DNA of 64,000 nucleotides from Undaria pinnatifida (GCA_012845835.1 JABAKD010000011.1:2658501-2722500); one strand, 5' to 3'. Positions 49,923 to 60,975 are shown, counted from the first letter of the stretch. The notes: generated from the letters alone by a model not told the origin. Translations and numbers: made by a program.

Positions 49923-51170
49923 TATGGTCTGTACCTGGCAAGGGGGAAGACAGATGCAATGCTAATGTTCTTTTTGGCGTTATCATGGAGAAGACTAATG
50001 CAGTAGAGTTCAGGAACCGAACCAAGGAACAAAAATTGTCTCTTCTTGCGAGCAAGAATAGCGTGGGCGTTTTGGTTCAGGTTATGTGGGTTAATAGCTG
50101 ACTCTGATTGCAGCAGCATGGCAATGGTTGGTCGCGTGAGTGGCAATACCATGTGGGTACAGCACGGGACGGTGCCGGCAGGCTGGTAGAAATATCAGTC
50201 TATAGCTGTCTAATAGTAGCGCAGCTGCTGGGCCAGGTGTTCGTGATTTCTCTTTGGGTCGCCTGATTCTCCCCAATTTATTTTTTGGCACTGTCATATG
50301 GATGGGTATGGGCGGGTGGGTTTGGTGGTGGCTCAGGTTTTGTTTTTTCACGTTTGGGTTCCCAATCCACAGTGTTTCGCAATACCCAGTCGTACAGTCC
50401 GCGGTAGCTGTCGATAATTAGTTGCTGACCTACGGTTCGGTGAAACAAGCTATTCGAATAGTGGGACCCAGGTGTCGGGACCTCACAGGTATCAGAAGAA
50501 GAGGGGCTTTTTCAAAGCGTCAACGACTAACCTCGTGAGCAGTGCATGCACCCTTGGTTTTGGAGAGAAAACAGTCGGAATTAGAGTAGAGGACCCATTT
50601 TGTACGATGGTGGTTGAAAGGGTTGATAGTGGCATGAGCTCATAGCAGTATGTTATGCGTATATTAAGCGGGATGTTGTTATGCTTGTTTCGTATGTTTT
50701 ATCTCCTTGCATCGACGGACGCGAAGTACTCTACCGGCATGTATTTCCCCTGTAACAATGGACTATTTTCCCCAGCGGTGCTTCTTGCTGCGGCCGATCT
50801 GTACTTGCTACACCCGCCTGTTGTTGTCGTTTTGTCCCTCTCACGTCCTAAGGTGGTGATAACCGCTTCGGAAAGTGCACCCATACTACTTGGGATTAGT
50901 GTGGGGTAGTTTTTGCAGTAGTAAAAAAAGGGTGGGAAGCAAATGGTGGGAAGGGGGGGAACTTCCCCACGCTTGAGTTTGGCAGGGGCACTGCTTTTTA
51001 TTTTTATTTTTATTGCTGCGATAGCCTAGTAGTGTCAAGGACGGACGTTGGCAGGGGGACGGCGGGGGCGGGGGGGGGAGTGTGGCGGGGCGCTAGGAAT
51101 AATAGCAGTGGTTGTAGTTTCTTCCTGCCTGCGTGCTTGCGACGACTTCGATCGCAACCTCGCAACCTCG
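49923..51170. other. Intergenic, no gene seen
   Basis: Part of 50560-50640 (AACAGTCGGAATTAGAGTAG, TTGAAAGGGTTGATAG) looks like a further diverged member of the TTAA MITEs. A reverse fragment of the TACCCAACGACA repeat may be present near 50180. No coding exon is supported. Confidence 0.35.
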
Positions 51171-51174
51171 TGAG

Positions 51175-51275
51175 CTGGCGACCTTTGCGACCTTGCTTGC
51201 GACCTTGCTTGCGACCTTGCTTGCGACCTTGCTTGCGACCTTGCTTGTGCGTTGCTGGCGACCTCGCTACCTTGC
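51175..51275. repeat. 12-bp tandem repeat (GACCTTGCTTGC)n
   Basis: About six units of GACCTTGCTTGC between 51178 and 51250, bordered by related GCGACCTCG words on both sides. Frames over it read repeated Leu-Arg-Pro-Cys forward and Gln-Gly-Arg-Lys in reverse; both are artefacts. Confidence 0.85.
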
Positions 51276-51614
51276 GTCGGCAGTGGCAACCGGGCGAGCC
51301 ACCGCGAGCGAACAAGCGTATCTGGTGGTGTCATAATAACATTGCGATGTCTGTTGTATTATTGCGGGGGGTGTTGCGCGTACGTGCAGCCCTGCCACGC
51401 GATGGATGAGGTGCGGTCCTGGACCCATGTATGCATGAGGACTGACCTGAAGAGGACAACGTGGAAGTTGACCTACACATACATCATCGAATCACAGCTA
51501 CTACTAGTACTGGTATGGAGATCACGGATGAGTGGTTTCAAACATTTTCTGAATATTGGACATTATTACCCGGTCTGCGTCAACTGTCCTTTTTCGGGAA
51601 TCCATTTCGTTTCT

Positions 51615-51750
51615 GCTTGCCTGCCTGCCTGCACCTACCTGCCTGCCTGCCTGCCTGCACCTACCTGCCTGCCTGAATGCCTGCCTGTCTGTCGGTCCGT
51701 CCGTCCGTCCGTCCGTTCGTCTGTCTGTTTGTCTTCCTGTCTGTCTGACC
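51615..51750. repeat. Tetranucleotide tract CTGC/CTGT/CCGT
   Basis: (CTGC)n with ACCTAC interruptions changes into (CTGT)n, (CCGT)n and back to (CTGT)n. The unit identity changes along the array, as expected from slippage after point mutation. Confidence 0.85.
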
Positions 51751-51764
51751 CCCTCGATCTCCTT

Positions 51765-51850
51765 CCTGAACTCAGCAGGAGCCCGGGGCCAGCATCGCTG
51801 CACACCCGGCTCGGTATGTGGACCCAGATCAACAACAGGGAGGGAAAACA
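51765..51850 (+). repeat. Dispersed repeat, CAGGAGCCCGGGGCCAGC core, copy 1
   Basis: TCAGCAGGAGCCCGGGGCCA, TCGCTGCACACCCGGCTCGG and GTGGACCCAGATCAA. Related copies are at 53355-53440 (reverse) and 57985-58050. Class unknown. Confidence 0.6.
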
Positions 51851-52342
51851 GAGTGATGGTGCTACTCGTGCGGTATAATACTGTACTACGCGTCGTAGTC
51901 GACGTCGTTCAAGTCTATACATCAGTTACATGTTACGATTTGAGTAACAAGATGTAAGCTCACGTGTCGGCAGGAAACCCTGAGATACGTCCGGATAGCT
52001 ACTACAACAGACGCCACACGCGTCGCCCGTAAGAAAGTCCAACCAACCTAAAAAAATCGCAACCAGCCGAGGGAAACCGTTAACAGGACGCGAATGCCGT
52101 TCGTTGGCGGCGTGCATTACAATGGCCCCAAAGTTTATGTTACTATTACTAGCGTCTATGCTGCCAAAACCCTGAGGAGAACGGGTGTCATATTATTGCT
52201 CCCACACTGCTTGGTTTCAGTATATAAGACTGTCCCGATTCGATGTACTGTTGTACACGAGCCCGCCAATGAATAATCCTGGCATGCTGGATCGCCTGAC
52301 GAACTACTCAGGTAAAACGCGCGTGAACGATTCTTCCATGAG
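51851..52342. other. Intergenic, no gene seen
   Basis: No repeat family or coding frame was recognised here. Confidence 0.3.
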
Positions 52343-52455
52343 CTATTTACGGGGGACCCTGGTAAATAGGACCTACGGTGATCACAAAAACCTATATATT
52401 CATCTATTTTTACCAACAATATTTGGTCCTATTTACTATCTTCCTCCGTAAATAG
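52343..52455. mobile_element. 113 bp element with nested inverted repeats
   Basis: The outer pair is CTATTTACGG (52343) and CCGTAAATAG (to 52455). An inner pair is GGTAAATAGGACC (52361) and GGTCCTATTTAC (52425). Both pairs contain the same TATTTAC word, so the ends look like a duplicated inverted repeat. Probably a small MITE or foldback element; no second copy was seen in the window. Confidence 0.55.
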
Positions 52456-54450
52456 GAATGTTTTGGTTTTCCATTTTCCTCATCCCTTTGATCGGTGTCC
52501 TGCGGTGTTCAAGTCCAATACAAGACGCCGCCGTTTGGGTGTTGTACTTTTCCGATTGCATTGCATTTATTTATCTACGCAAAATGAAGGATTTCCCCGT
52601 GCGTATTATTTATATGCCACCCCCCCCCCGCCCCAACCTTGTGCCGTGGGAAGAAGCTTCCATCCTAGCGTTGAGCGTGCCGCTAGTGGGTGGCGGTTGA
52701 TGCTGGCTGCTCCTGCATGCTGCTGCAGTGTTTTTTAGTGGTTCATGCTTACTGCTGCAGAGTGTCTTCGTGGTTTATGCTTGCCGCTGATGTTTGTTCG
52801 TCCTCCGGCTGTTTTGTGTGGTTGATGCTGGCTGTAGCTTGCCTGCGTCTTGATTCCACATGCATACATGATACTACATCGTTTGCGGTGTACATTCCAG
52901 TAATTGGGCAGGACAGATGGACGGACACATTTAGATTTTCCACCACAGAGAACTCCAGTAAACCGGAGAATCATCAGGGGTAAAGAAGTATCGAGGACAG
53001 ACTGTAAAGCAGCGCCAACGATATGCATTGCCATGCTGTTCTCTTGTATGTACCTTTCAATCAAATAGTTAGGTCAATCAGTGGTTGTAGTAGCTTTTCG
53101 TGGCATCCATGCTCACAATTGTAGCAGCTTTTGCGGTTTTTATTCCACTAGTAGTCTAGACTAAAGATTTAGAGTCAGACAGACCGACGGACGCACGGAC
53201 GCACGGGCTGTGGCGTCTTGGGGCGATCCTGTCGCGTATTCACGGGCTAAGTACTGATACGTAGTAGGTATGCAAGTTCGTGCGTGAACCGCAACATGAT
53301 GTAGCCGGTATTGGAAACCTCACCGACTACGAGGCATATTTCACTCCGTTTTCTCACCTTTTGATTGGTCTGGGTCCATCTACCGAGCCGGGAGTTGCAG
53401 CAAGGCTGCCCCCCGGGCTCCTGCTGAATTAAGGAGTGTAGGTGTTGTGCTGTGCGTGGCGCTCTTTTAGCGAAGACACCATAATCTGAGACTTTCAGGA
53501 TTTTCCATCGGTGTGTCACTTTCCGCCACAGACTACGCCATCAAACTGGGAGGTGTAGTCTACGTCACCTCTGACTGATAAATCACTGATTGGATGAAGC
53601 TTGTTTCCTGTTGTGTGAAATAATGCAGAGCAAATATCAGGCTGACAAGCCGACTATCATGGGATTTTAGAACCGGCCCCGCGCGTGAGGGAGGGAGGCC
53701 TGATCTCGACGAGCACAAAAAACGTCTCCACCGCCGATGTACGCATGTTAATATCCATCTTACGTCAAGTCAATAAAACGTACCTGGTACATACAACATA
53801 CAGGCAACAAAAAAATACGCCGCCATCCGTCACCACTACGAAACCATCACGCACACTTCCATCATCCATCGCCCATTTATTCGCCCGCCGTGTGCCCCCA
53901 CCGAAAAATATCCCTGGGTGAAAAAAATGAAAAGCACTTAGTTGTTAAAACAAGCTCTCGGATGAGATGTTCGAGAGAATACGCGATAGATACAGAAGAA
54001 GGAAAAACAAAAAAGGAGGGCGTACCAGCAGCAGCAGCAGCAGCTGCTAGCAGCAGATAGATTACCACACTACAGCATGCTACTCTCCAGGAACTAATCC
54101 AGAGTACCCAGGCACAGGCATCATGTTCATAGGTTACGAGGTACGCACAAGAAGTACACCACCACCAGTACACGCCACAACGGCAAAGGAAACGCGCGCG
54201 AAAATCAAGTACGACTTTTTAGTCGCGTTCGTTCATGCTCGACCAAAACGATCTTGCTGGCGAAACAAAACACAGATATCATATACCAATAATAGGTGCA
54301 ATCGTACCACCGTTTCCTCGCCAGCGAACGCAACAACCATCGTACTCCCCAGGCAACAAAGGGACAGTTGTCGCTTCGGGAAAGCTTTGAGAAGTCGGCC
54401 GGTCACAAAGAAGAGCGCGAGCACGCGGAAACACAGGGCGGATCGCCCAA
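52456..54450. other. Intergenic, no gene seen; contains one dispersed repeat copy
   Basis: 53355-53440 is the reverse copy of the CAGGAGCCCGGGGCCAGC repeat. A 46-bp line with GGTTGATGCTGGCTGCTCC recurs loosely between 52695 and 52835. A TACCTGGTA lies at 53781-53789. No exon is supported. Confidence 0.35.
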
Positions 54451-54585
54451 CGAGATGGCCAAATAAAACCAAGCGGCTTCTTTTCGAGGAGGGCCCCGAG
54501 ACTGGGCCAAATAAACCAGGCGGCTTTTTCTCGAGGAGGGCCCCGAGATGGTCCAAATAAAACCAAGCGGTATTTAATCGAAGAG
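54451..54585. repeat. Tandem repeat, three units of about 47 bp
   Basis: Units read GGNCCAAATAAAACCAAGCG, GCTTCTTTTCGAGGAGGGCC and CCGAGA; the CCAAATA landmark is at 54459, 54508 and 54553. Frames over it differ between units. Confidence 0.75.
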
Positions 54586-55436
54586 GGATCGCTGGTATCC
54601 CGCCCCCTCCCGAAGCACACCTCTCACCACCCCTTCCCAGCCGACATACCTCCTCGACAAACAGCAAGAAAAAATCGTCAACACAATGAACCATTTATCT
54701 TGTTTACATGCCATGACCAACTGCAACCCGCTCCCTTAACATAAACGGAACCGAGTGATGACGAACGAACATTATCTTTTTAACCATATCGTTTTCGTTT
54801 TGCGCCGGACAGCAAAGGTTGCAGCCAGAGCTGTGCGTTCATCGCCTGACATATCGCCTAGAAAATACTACTACTATTGCTACCGCTCGCTGCCGCTGCT
54901 GCTGCCGCTGCTGCTGCCGCTGCTGTTACCGCACTAGGTTTCCCCCCTACGCTACGTCCAACCTCCACCGACCTCACCAAAATTCGATCTATACGTCCTA
55001 CTCACGAAAAAATATGGCGGGCCTCCTATAATAAGAAACAAAATATGAAGGAAAAAAAATGAAAATATGACCCAAAGAAAAAAAGACAATGAAAATCAGA
55101 TGAAAAGAAAGTCACACACAATACACAACACACAACACACAATACACACAAACATACACCGACACAGCCGAGCAAAAAAGGGTGCACTCTTTTGTGCCAG
55201 GGCAGTTTTCAGTTTCAAAGTAAACCTCCCCAAAATTGCCACCCGCCTCTCTCTCCCTCCCGTATATAAGAAGACCCTCCCTCCTGCCACCCCCAAATAT
55301 CATAACACTCTGTATATTTCACTGCTCTATCAAACCCATAATATGCACACGTTAATGGGTCCTGCCAAAAAAATAGACCAACACAGCAGACAACGGGCGA
55401 TCCTGTCAGAGCTGGTAGGCGGGGGGGGGAGCGGGG
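54586..55436. other. Intergenic, no gene seen
   Basis: Contains GCTGCCGCTGCT triplets (54888-54930) and CACAACACACAATACACA microsatellite (55116-55150). No credible coding sequence. Confidence 0.35.
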
Positions 55437-55610
55437 GGAGGGGGGCATTCATGCATGGCCGTAGTCTTCAGACCATAGACTCTCGCATACCCTGCAAAGC
55501 CAGGACGGAGCACGTCGAGCTGTCGCGGACTAGGCAAACGGGGGACCATCACGAGCGTTGGTCGTTTGACTCTGCCACCGCATTGACTCCGTGGCGGCAT
55601 GAACACAGCA
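55437..55610 (+). repeat. Dispersed repeat R, copy in intergenic DNA
   Basis: GCATGGCCGTAGTCTTCAGA, CCATAGACTCTCGCATACCC and GGACGGAGCACGTCGAGCTG after a poly-G run. It is the most diverged of the long copies. The line 55640-55690 (TAGTGCCTGTGAAATCGCT) recurs at 44692-44715. Confidence 0.6.
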
Positions 55611-56149
55611 ATACACTCTTGGTCTCCTCTATAGCGACGGTATAGTGGTTCCGGTGACCCGCTTTAGTGCCTGTGAAATCGCTTCGCAAAGATTGGAACA
55701 CCGGTAGTGACCGTATGCGGGTTAGCGTTGATTGCCGCTATAGCGCTGGAATTTCCGGCCGGCACATATCGGCGGTAAAAAGCAACCACGACCGTAATAC
55801 AGCAAAAACATCGTTTGTGATGGGGCTATCTAAAACAGGACGCGTTTCCTGCATCGCGACGGGACTCTCATAAATAATACCAGGTGGCAGTCAAGACACG
55901 GAAAAAGCGAGAAACGTAAGAGCACCGTCTCCCCCCCCCCTTCTTCCTTCCGTCCATCTTTCTTGATCGGTTTCATTTCCACCGGATCTGCACCGCCTGA
56001 GACAAAGAAAAACAACAGGAAACCCCTGAGCACCCCTCATCCCCTACTCCCCTTCCCGCACACACCAACAATCCTCGCACACCACACCAACTCCCGAGAA
56101 ACAAAGGAGGCAGAAGGGAGGGGGGGGGGAGTGGGCGAGCGCCCTGCTC

Positions 56150-56820
56150 CTCCTGCTCCTCCTCTGCCGAGCACGGCCGCCATCCACCGCTCCCTCCTTT
56201 ACTACGTCCAGAACGAGTGACCCGACAACAACGCCTCCGTACAACGTCAATGGGGATGAGGGGGGGGGGGCTTGAACGCCGCCGTACATCGTCAATGGGG
56301 GAGGGGGGAGCGGTGCTGCTCCTCCTCCTGCTCTTGCTCCTCCCCCTCTGAGTGCAGTCGAGCCGTTGTCCCTTGTCCACTCCCCAACATCCAGGACACA
56401 CGACGTGAACATAACGCCACCGTACAACGTCTACTGAGCGGGGGGACGCGGTCCTCCTCTTCCTTCTCTGAGTACAGTCTAGTCGATATCCCCTGCCCCC
56501 TCACCAACATCCAGAACGCGTGACGCGAAAATAACGCCGTAACGCCGCCGTACAACGTCGTCGACTGGGGGGGAGGGGTCCTCCTCCTCCTCCTCCTCCG
56601 AGTACATTTTTCGGTGGCTCGGGGCATCCTCTACAGTAGCACATCCACAGGTTTGGTGTAGACACGGAGGCTGGCATGTTAGTGTGGGAACCGCAATACG
56701 TAACCGACATTGGAGATCTGGGATCGTCACCGACTACTCGTTACTCCCTGTCCCCTCCCGCACGCCCAGGACACAAGCAACTCCAAACTTACGTCGCTGC
56801 CGCCGCCGCTACACAACATC
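56150..56820. repeat. Degenerate tandem repeat, about 120 bp, four to five units
   Basis: Units share AACATCCAGRACRCGTGACG, AACGCCNCCGTACAACGTC, a poly-G run, and CTCCTCTTCCTTCTCTGAGT with CAGTCKAGTC. They centre near 56215, 56280, 56400, 56520 and 56770. Reverse frames carry repeating DDVRRR and EEEEQ-like text that could derive from an exon of gene B, but no consistent frame with splice sites was found. Confidence 0.6.
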
Positions 56821-58152
56821 GACCCGTCACTTGAAAAGCTAAGAAAACATCGGAGTAGGAGGTGCCCGACCCGAAAACCAAGACCATCGAATAGTTTGGA
56901 AAGAGGTAAAAAGCCTAGCCCCCCCCCCCCCGCCCAAGAAACACCTCCACCTCCCTCCCCTTGCGACACGTCTTCCCTTCCTCCCCTCCTTAACTTCCGT
57001 CGCTGTTTTCCGCTAGTCCTGCTGTCCCCATGCCCCACTAAAACACGCCACCAAATATTAAACCATCCGAGACAGCTCTATGCCCCCTCCCAGTACAGCA
57101 AACGTGAAGGGATGGGAGCAAAGCAAGAAGAGGGAAAAGGTCAACCCAGACAGTCACCCTTTTTTTTCATCTCGAGAAAAAAACGGGGACGTAGATAAGG
57201 AGGAAGGGGAAGGAGGCGGGGGGGGCAACAGTGCGAGGGAGCGGGGGCGGTCCACGGCTTATACCCCCTTGCCTCTTCTTGGTGTGTCGAAAAACGCATC
57301 TAGCATGCCTTCCGCCTGTTGGTTGGGTTGGAATGGGCGCGCGGGCGGAGGACACAGGAGAACGGAGCGGGCAAGGCGCAGAGGTTAGCTAGAGGACGTC
57401 GCTCGGTTGGGGCTTTGCAGGGGTTAGGTTTAGGGTTAGCTCACTCAAAGAGTTGAAAACACGGTAAACGTGGAGGGCAAGGTACGCAGATTCCCGTCAG
57501 TCTCCGATCACGCATGCCAACTATCAAGACGCGATACACCAACGCCCGGTCTACATGAGATCTGCCATCAATGATGGATCTCCACATTGGGTGGAACGTT
57601 CGGCAATAACATGAAAACCCCGAATGCAACCGGAAGCCAAGGGCTCTGCCTCTACGAGAACGACCCCTAGACCTCAGCCCCATGTTCTCACTATCGCATG
57701 TCTCCCGCTTGACGCGAGGCAGGTTTGCGAAGGCACCTCCTTGCTACACGTACTACAAAACAAGTGAGTCTCGGCCTCGGCCAAACCCCGCGCCCCAGGC
57801 CAAGACGAGGCCGAGATCATCGGAGGAGAAGACCTTCATATATATACGGCGTCGACGATGGGATTGGTAAATTCTAATGTCCGCCGCCCGTAACTAGCTC
57901 CCAGGGAAATCATCCATGGAGAAGACTCATGGGTGTCCTCGCGACGAGGAGAGCCACCCACAGTACTACAACTACGGCCACCTTGAACTTCGCAGGAGTC
58001 CGGGGCCAGCATAGCTGTACCTCCCGGCTCGATAGAGATGGGCCCGATTCAAGGAACAAAGACAGAACAAGAGCTGGCGGACAGGTGCCACAATAGAGGT
58101 CGTAGAAGTTTTGGGCGTTTTTTTTTTTTTTGGTTCTGAATGACGGGGGCTC
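56821..58152. other. Intergenic or gene B downstream region, no exon assigned
   Basis: 57985-58050 is a copy of the CAGGAGCCCGGGGCCAGC repeat. No exon of gene B continuing in phase was recognised here, although the gene should have further 3' exons or a stop. Confidence 0.3.
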
Positions 58153-58242
58153 CTTAACCCCTTTAGAGCCCAAAATCCCTCCTTATACTAACTTCAAGTA
58201 ACTTTGTCTCCCCTGAAGGGTTTCCAGTTGTAAAGGCGTTAA
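58153..58242. mobile_element. TTAA-type MITE family A, copy 6 (intact ends)
   Basis: TTAACCCCTTTAGAGCCC at 58154 and GGTTTCCAGTTGTAAAGGCG to TTAA at 58239-58242, an exact 89 bp, in the orientation opposite to the copy at 9061. With 9061-9149 it is the best-preserved member. Confidence 0.75.
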
Positions 58243-58476
58243 TTAACCCAAAGTCGTTGGAACGTCGTTCATTTTTGCCTTGCAAGGTAAATGTACGTAT
58301 GTAAATATTGTATACTGAGTATATTGTATACCTAGGCCAGGGGGTTTGTTTATATATCGGATGGCATTTTTCAGTTTACTCTATACTATTAACAACTCAG
58401 TTTCAGGGTGAGGCAGAGAACTCCTCAAGAAGCAACGACCCTCAGAAGGCAAAGATGGTGCACCTTTAGTTTTTGG

Positions 58477-58565
58477 CTAACGTGTTTACAACTGGAAACC
58501 CTTTTCGGGCACAAAATTACTTGAAGTTAGTATAGGGAGGGGTTTGGGGGCTTTAAAGCGGTGTA
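58477..58565. mobile_element. TTAA-type MITE family A, copy 7
   Basis: CTAACGTGTTTACAACTGGA to CTTTAAAGCGGTGTA, 89 bp, opposite in orientation to the copy at 58153 only 235 bp away. Boundary tetranucleotides are mutated (CTAA, TGTA). Confidence 0.65.
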
Positions 58566-58857
58566 CTTTAAGGCCATGCGGAGCTCCCTCCTTTGCCTCC
58601 GAAACAAAAAAGGGGCACCTTTCTCCTACAGCATGTGTAGGTGGTTACATGTTACGGTTCGGAAACAAAAAAAATGGTGCACCTTTCCCCCTTAGCATGC
58701 GTCGGCGGTTACATGTTACGGTTCGGAAAAATAAATACATGGTGCACCTTTTCCGCAGCATGTGTCGGTGGTTACATACTACGGTTCGGAAAAAACAATA
58801 TGGTGCCCCTTCCCCCTATAGCATGTGTCGGCGGTTACATGTTTCGGTTCCTAAGAA
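58566..58857. repeat. Minisatellite, four to five units of about 60 bp
   Basis: Units read AGCATGTGTCGGYGGTTACA, TGTTACGGTTCGGAAA, AAAAAATGGTGCACCTTTYC. Because the unit is close to a multiple of three, a forward frame stays open (58544-59542) but it is repeat-derived and runs into antisense exon B2. Confidence 0.85.
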
Positions 58858-58916
58858 CCTGCGCGCCTACGCATATATAGCAAACCCATGCCAAAGACCA
58901 CTTGGGGTAGACTTGC

Positions 58917-59030
58917 CTGTTGCAGGTCGTCGCCTTGCATGCTCTCCTCCTCCTGCTGATTCGCCCCCCCCGCTCCCACAAAAAGCTCGGTCAACCCGTG
59001 TTCGAACATATACGAGAAATCGGGCTCCGG
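58917..59030 (-). CDS. Gene B exon B2 (GC donor)
   Basis: On the minus strand, acceptor CTTGTTTTTTTGTCAG precedes 38 codons: PEPDFSYMFEHGLTELFVGA, then GGANQQEEESMQGDDLQQ, ending CAACAG|GCAAGT. This is a second GC-AG donor in the window, with strong consensus otherwise. Both borders are phase 0, matching the phase at the end of B1. No family recognised. Confidence 0.6.
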
Positions 59031-59779
59031 CTGACAAAAAAACAAGAAGGTGGACCAGAGAAAAGAAGGAAGGAAAGGAAGCAAGGAAAACGTTTCAACG
59101 CACGCGGACGGAGCAGTGGTCAGCACAGAGGTTTCGACACAGCGGTTTGCGCACAGCGGTTTGCGCACAGCGGTGTTTACAAAGATTGAAAACACGCGCC
59201 TCTGCTGTGCGATCGAGGATTTCGCCGTTTGGCGACAGCGGGTTTTTTTCCATCACAAGGTGCGCGAGTGAATCTGCACCTTTTCTCGTAGATCCAGCAG
59301 CGTTCCGATCGGTGTTACGCATCGATGACAAACATAAAAGCAAAACAGAAACCAAGGATGCGAGAACAGACATGAGCCGTGCAAAAAGCAAAACAACCTT
59401 CTCGCGCGCGCGCGCGTTCCCTCCTGCACCAGATACGAGTCGCACAAAAAGAACACATGGCCCTCCCGCCCCCTGCCCACCCGTCACCCTGCACATCGTC
59501 TCTCACTTTGCAAGGCGACAGCTTCGTCATGAGGGGGGTTAATCCAAGGCCCAAGCCGATTCCTAGCCCTGCCCCTGGGGACTTTTAGAAATACCACGAG
59601 AAAACAAAAGAACGAAAACAGGGAAACAAATAGGAGCAGAGGCGAGAAGGGATTAAAGGACAGCAAAAGGCGAAGGAAAGGAAACGTGAACAAATTTCAT
59701 TGTTACTACTGAAGAAAAACGACCACTGAAGGGGAGGAAGTCAACAACTAAAAATACGATAAACAACTAACTTAAAACA

Positions 59780-60060
59780 TAAAAGTCCATTCCACCCCAC
59801 CCCGCACCACCCCACCCTACCCTGCCCTACCTTACCCTACCCTATTCTACTCTACCCCACCCCACCGTACCTACACTGCTCTACCCTACCGTACCCCGCC
59901 TTTAACCCCACACACCCCTCCACCCATCCGACACGCACTGGTAGGCTGCATACACCCACGGAAGCTTCCTCGGGGCGAGGTCAAGTCCGTGTACCGTACC
60001 GTGCCATACTTTACCCTACCCTACCCTACCCTACCCCACCCCACCCCCACATCCCCTCCA
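59780..60060. repeat. CCCTA/CCCCA pentanucleotide tract in the first recognised gene B intron
   Basis: Imperfect units CCCTA, CCCCA, CCCTG, and CCGTA on the plus strand (TAGGG-like on the gene B sense strand), interrupted by the decayed B1 end at 59925-59990. It resembles telomere-like words but is irregular. Confidence 0.7.
59925..59992 (-). pseudogene. Decayed copy of the exon B1 end in the following intron
   Basis: On the minus strand GACTTGACCTCGCCCCGAGG, AAGCTTCCGTGGGTGTATGC and AGCCTACCAGTGCGTGTCGG align almost base for base with the last ~60 bp of exon B1 (GACTTGACCTCGCCTCCGGG and so on). The donor GTGGGT has become ATGGGT. The following TGGAGGGG-type intron sequence is also duplicated. 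Confidence 0.8.
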
Positions 60061-60065
60061 CCCAC

Positions 60066-60752
60066 CTGTCGCGCGCTGGTAGGCTGCATAAACCCACGGA
60101 AGCTTCCCGGAGGCGAGGTCAAGTCCGCCTGCGCAAGGGTAGGGTAGTCCCCCCCCCCTCCCCTCCGAGGCGTCGCCGCCCCGCCTCCCCCCCCCGCAGA
60201 CGCCGCCGCCATCGCCGCCGCAGCCGCCGCCGTCGCCGCCGCCCCCGCCCCCCCCCCTAACCTAGCAGGCGTTTTTTCGTTCGGAGACGATCTACCATGA
60301 ACATGGCCATGGTTGGGACCATGCCCTTGATGAACCTGTCCGTGGGCATTCCCGTGGGGATTACTATGTCCGTGGGCGTGTAAGTGTCCCTCCTCTCTCC
60401 CCTCCCCCGCCCCCCCACCTCGCTCATCGCTCTGGTGCGGTTGTAATCGATGTCTGGTTCGGCGGTCGTCGGCTAAATTCGATGCTATCATTGCGGAGCT
60501 ACCATCGCGGTGATGGTGGTGGTGGTGTTGGTGACTACCGTCACCGCTAATACTACCGCCACCGCTACCATTAGTACCGTCTTGGTGCCGAGAGTCGACC
60601 AGAGAGCGAGCGTCCTCTAGCTGTGGCTCGTCGTCCTCTTCGTCCCCTCTCCCCCCCCCCCCCTCCTCGTCCTCGTCCTCGTCCTCCCCGTCCCCCTCTA
60701 ACCTGCCTCGCCCATCTGGGTCTTCCCCTCCAGCCTCAATGCGCTCGTCGAC
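60066..60752 (-). CDS. Gene B exon B1: Gly/His/Asp-rich protein of unknown function
   Basis: On the minus strand, acceptor ACCCTGCTACAG and donor CGACAG|GTGGGT enclose 229 codons in phase 0. It begins VDERIEAGGEDPDGRGRLEG, has an acidic Asp/Glu/Gly stretch, a HQHHHHHH segment, then a His/Gly-rich part with repeated HGHxxPHG-like text (around residues 125-150), an Ala run and GDYPTLAQADLTSPPGSFRG. Such a protein is probably disordered and could bind metal through its histidines, but no domain is recognised. The His/Asp biases are irregular, unlike simple repeats, which favours coding status. Confidence 0.6.
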
Positions 60753-60796
60753 CTGTAGCAGGGTATGTAGTGGGGCGAAGGAGAGGGAAGAGGTGG

Positions 60797-60975
60797 GGGG
60801 GGAGGTACTCAGTTTGTGCATGGCAGCAGTCGTATGACCATAGACCCTCGCATCCCTACTATGCCGGGACGGAGCACGTCGGGTTTTCACCAACCAGGCA
60901 GACATTGCTCGCACCAATCGCGAAGCGTCGTGAGGTGTTTGGCGAGTCGAATGAAGAGTGAACCGCATCCTTCAA
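60797..60975 (+). repeat. Dispersed repeat R, best-preserved copy
   Basis: GGTACTCAGTTTGTGCATGG, CAGTCGTATGACCATAGACC, CTATGCCGGGACGGAGCACG, TTTTCACCAACCAGGCAGAC and a GTGAGGTGTTTGGCGAGTCG end. It abuts the upstream intron of gene B exon B1. The copy in intron 3 of gene A (29740-29955) is its near reverse complement. Confidence 0.7.

Noticed and set aside
58544-59542. Forward frame of 332 codons as a gene
   Set aside because: The first third is the ~60 bp minisatellite and the rest overlaps exon B2 on the other strand; no splice or family evidence.
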